Source: Acidimicrobiaceae bacterium (lineage in GTDB: Bacteria > Actinomycetota > Acidimicrobiia > Acidimicrobiales > UBA8190). Taken from it: a stretch of 7,576 nt of DNA. The translations under genes were made by a program, and so were the position numbers. Under the pieces are notes generated by a model that was given only the letters and a program-made list of their open reading frames with translations, was not told the origin of the DNA and did no database searches. The DNA lies in the NCBI GenBank assembly GCA_003453695.1, contig DMNK01000060.1:11686-19261 (forward strand), given 5' to 3'. The stretch's first letter is position 1, and each line of letters begins with the position of its first letter. Below are positions 6,053 through 7,576 of this stretch, piece after piece.

Positions 6053-6197
6053 GTCGGACTGGATTTAAGCCGTTGGGCGCCGGAGATGCGAGTGCCCCGG
6101 CCCGGGTGGAGCGGCTGGCGGTACGCTCTTTGCCATCGAGGACAAACCGGCCATCGGGAGCAGGTCACTGCGGCTGCTCGCCGGCCTGGTTCCGGTC
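6053..6197. promoter_or_regulatory. Divergent intergenic region, permease (-) and DUF4118 gene (+)
   Basis: The two genes are divergent, so promoters for both should lie here or just inside. On the plus strand TACGCT (6122-6127) fits a TAnnnT -10 element; on the minus strand TTAAAT (near 6063-6068) is a weak -10 candidate that would put the RNA start almost at the permease ATG. Neither has a convincing -35 partner. The DUF4118 reading frame stays open back to the TAA at 6066-6068, so part of this region may be coding. Confidence 0.3.
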
Positions 6198-6908
6198 GTG
6201 GTGGCGGTGGCGTGGTTGCCACTTCGGTCCCACCTGCCGAACACAGATGTGGCCCTGGTGTTGGTCGTCGTAGTGGCCGGTGTCGGGTTCCTCGGGGGTC
6301 GGGAGGCGGTTGCCGTCGGCGCCATGGGATCGGGCCTGAGCTTCGACCTGCTGCACACCACGCCCTATGGGCGGCTCGCCATCCATTCCGGAAGGGACGT
6401 CCTCACGACGGCCTTCCTCGTGTTGGCTGGGCTCCTCATGGGAGAGGTGGCGTTTCGCCTGGGCCGCTATCGGAGGCGAGCTGAGGCCGAGGCGGACGCC
6501 TTCGCCCTCGTCACCGACGCCGCCGGGCTGGTTGCGCTCGGGAGCGAGGTCGGGCTCGTCATCGAGGCGCTTGCCACGGAGCTGAGCTCCGGTCTCTCGC
6601 TTCGCCAATGCACCTTCGAATCCGGCCCGCCGAATGGCGACGTCCCGTTCGTCGGCCGTGATGCGACGATCGTCCATCTCGACGACGCATCACCCGGCGA
6701 GCCCCTAGATTCGCTCGATCTCCCCGTTTGGTCCTCGGGTGAGATCATGGGCCGCTTCCGCATGGTCCTCAGCCCTCGAACGACCCTCGGAGTGGCGCAA
6801 CTCCAGCTGGCTGTTGGCATCGCCGACCAGGCCGGAGCCGCCCTCCACGGCCTCGGCCCACCGTCGCACCATCCGAGGCGAGGAGCACTCCGGCTCGTCA
6901 GAGGTTGA
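6198..6908 (+). CDS. DUF4118-type membrane protein with GAF-like tail
   Basis: 236 residues from a GTG. The N-terminal half matches the DUF4118 membrane module found in KdpD-like sensor kinases: segments near 18-34 (ALVLVVVVAGVGFLGG), 37-53 (ending GLSFDLLHT) and 67-86 (LTTAFLVLAGLLMGEVAF), then a charged linker GRYRRRAEAEAD. The soluble remainder (about 100-225) has a GAF-like pattern. No histidine-kinase DHp or ATPase motifs follow before the stop, so this is a stand-alone sensor-like or accessory protein. The start is doubtful: the frame is open upstream to 6069 and encodes SLRLLAGLVPVVVAVAWL, a full first membrane segment that the GTG at 6198 would cut in half, yet no ATG, GTG or TTG is present there. 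A CTG or other rare start, or sequence error, is possible. It faces the response regulator gene convergently. Confidence 0.72.
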   Translation: MVAVAWLPLRSHLPNTDVALVLVVVVAGVGFLGGREAVAVGAMGSGLSFDLLHTTPYGRLAIHSGRDVLTTAFLVLAGLLMGEVAFRLGRYRRRAEAEADAFALVTDAAGLVALGSEVGLVIEALATELSSGLSLRQCTFESGPPNGDVPFVGRDATIVHLDDASPGEPLDSLDLPVWSSGEIMGRFRMVLSPRTTLGVAQLQLAVGIADQAGAALHGLGPPSHHPRRGALRLVRG

Positions 6909-6982
6909 TGCGCCTTGCACGGATCGCGGCCGCCTTTGACGGTCGCTTGCGGGATCCTCCAGGCTCTAGAAGAGAGAGATCG
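6909..6982. other. Convergent intergenic gap
   Basis: 74 bases between two converging stops. I looked for a bidirectional terminator; only an imperfect GGATC...GATCC inverted repeat is visible, without T-runs, so I do not call one. Confidence 0.3.
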
Positions 6983-7576
6983 TCATCCTTCGAGGTATCG
7001 CAGGACAGCGAGCACTCGTCGGTGGTCGGTAGATGTGGCCGGTAGGTTCAGCTTCGAGAAGATGTTGGCCACGTGCTTCTCTACGGCACCTTCCGAGATG
7101 ACCAGACTCATGGCGACGGCCGAGTTGCTCCGGCCCTCAGCCATGAGTGCCAAGACCTCCCGCTCCCGGGCGCTCAAGTCGGCCAGTGTGTCGGTGCGAC
7201 GAGAGGCACCCATCAGCTGGGTCACCACCTCGGGGTCAAGGGCCGTGCCTCCCGATGCCACCCGCACGAGCGCTTCCACGAAGTCCGTGACGTCGGCGAC
7301 TCTGTCTTTGAGCAGGTAGCCGATTCCGGCGGCGCCTCCGGCCAGCAGCTCGGCTGCGTAGCGGGTTTCGACGTATTGGGAGAACACGAGAATCCCCACC
7401 TCGGGGTGGCTCCGGCGCAGCGCCAGGGCGGCTCGGAGCCCCTCGTCGGTGAATGTCGGAGGCATGCGGATGTCGACGACCGCCACGTCGGGGGGATCGT
7501 CGGTCACTGCCTGTTCCAACCCGACGGCATCGCTCACCGCATGGGTCACGGTGAAGCCCCTGTCGGCGAGAAGCTG
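6983..7576 (-). CDS. NarL/LuxR-type response regulator (5' end outside window)
   Basis: Two-component transcription regulator; 197 residues visible, with roughly the first 15 to 20 missing beyond the right edge. The receiver domain carries the phospho-acceptor Asp in DVAVVDIRMPP (residue 35 of the visible part), the switch Ser in LVFSQYVE and the conserved Lys in GYLLKDRV. The output domain is a LuxR/GerE helix-turn-helix: LSAREREVLALMAEGRSNSAVA, then SEGAVEKHVANIFSKLNL. Phosphorylation would come from a partner histidine kinase, probably encoded further right; the DUF4118 protein next door has no kinase domain but could be linked in signalling. The GTG at 7549 is inside the receiver domain and is not the real start, since the frame continues with QLLADRGFTV, a normal receiver helix and strand. 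Target genes cannot be inferred. Confidence 0.93.
   Translation of the reverse strand, partial: QLLADRGFTVTHAVSDAVGLEQAVTDDPPDVAVVDIRMPPTFTDEGLRAALALRRSHPEVGILVFSQYVETRYAAELLAGGAAGIGYLLKDRVADVTDFVEALVRVASGGTALDPEVVTQLMGASRRTDTLADLSAREREVLALMAEGRSNSAVAMSLVISEGAVEKHVANIFSKLNLPATSTDHRRVLAVLRYLEG

Overview
The window is GC-rich throughout and uses strongly GC-biased codons. Its proteins (an APC permease with an actinobacterial-type OB tail, a DUF4118 membrane protein, a NarL/LuxR-type regulator, a DUF3024 protein) suggest a high-GC actinobacterium, possibly an uncultured Acidimicrobiia-like lineage. That placement is inference from protein style only.

Layout. (1) 1-593, plus strand: the C-terminal part of an arsenite methyltransferase (ArsM), overlapped by ATGA with a 37-residue protein holding seven cysteines. 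(2) 594-1021: a gene-poor stretch with short tandem direct repeats and a 41-bp sequence that is the 3' half of a tRNA-Arg(ACG), without its 5' half. This looks like a scar or attachment site of a tRNA-targeting integrative element. (3) 1022-2190, minus strand: a DUF3024 gene and a small helix-turn-helix gene coupled by an ATGA overlap, preceded by a tyrosine recombinase cut off just after its first catalytic arginine. At the breakpoint a 15-codon frame ends in another ATGA overlap with the HTH gene. (4) 2269-3489, minus: a glutaredoxin-like domain fused to a thioredoxin-reductase-type flavoprotein that lacks the usual HRR NADPH-phosphate motif. (5) 3668-6052, minus: a 794-residue APC/KimA-like permease with a cytosolic alpha/beta region and a C-terminal OB-fold-like domain. 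(6) 6198-6908, plus: a DUF4118 membrane protein with a GAF-like tail and no kinase domain, divergent from the permease. (7) 6983-7576, minus: a LuxR/NarL-type response regulator running off the right edge.

How they fit together. ArsM with the cysteine-rich peptide forms an arsenic-handling pair. The tRNA fragment and broken recombinase show that the left third is an accessory region with past integration. If the tRNA fragment is a junction, its orientation puts the element, and so the arsM pair, on the left. The redox enzyme and the transporter lie in one direction, but a 178-bp gap with its own palindromes separates them, so they may be transcribed separately. No CRISPR array, reverse transcriptase, complete transposon or intact RNA gene was seen. 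Long plus-strand open frames opposite the redox and permease genes are antisense shadows.
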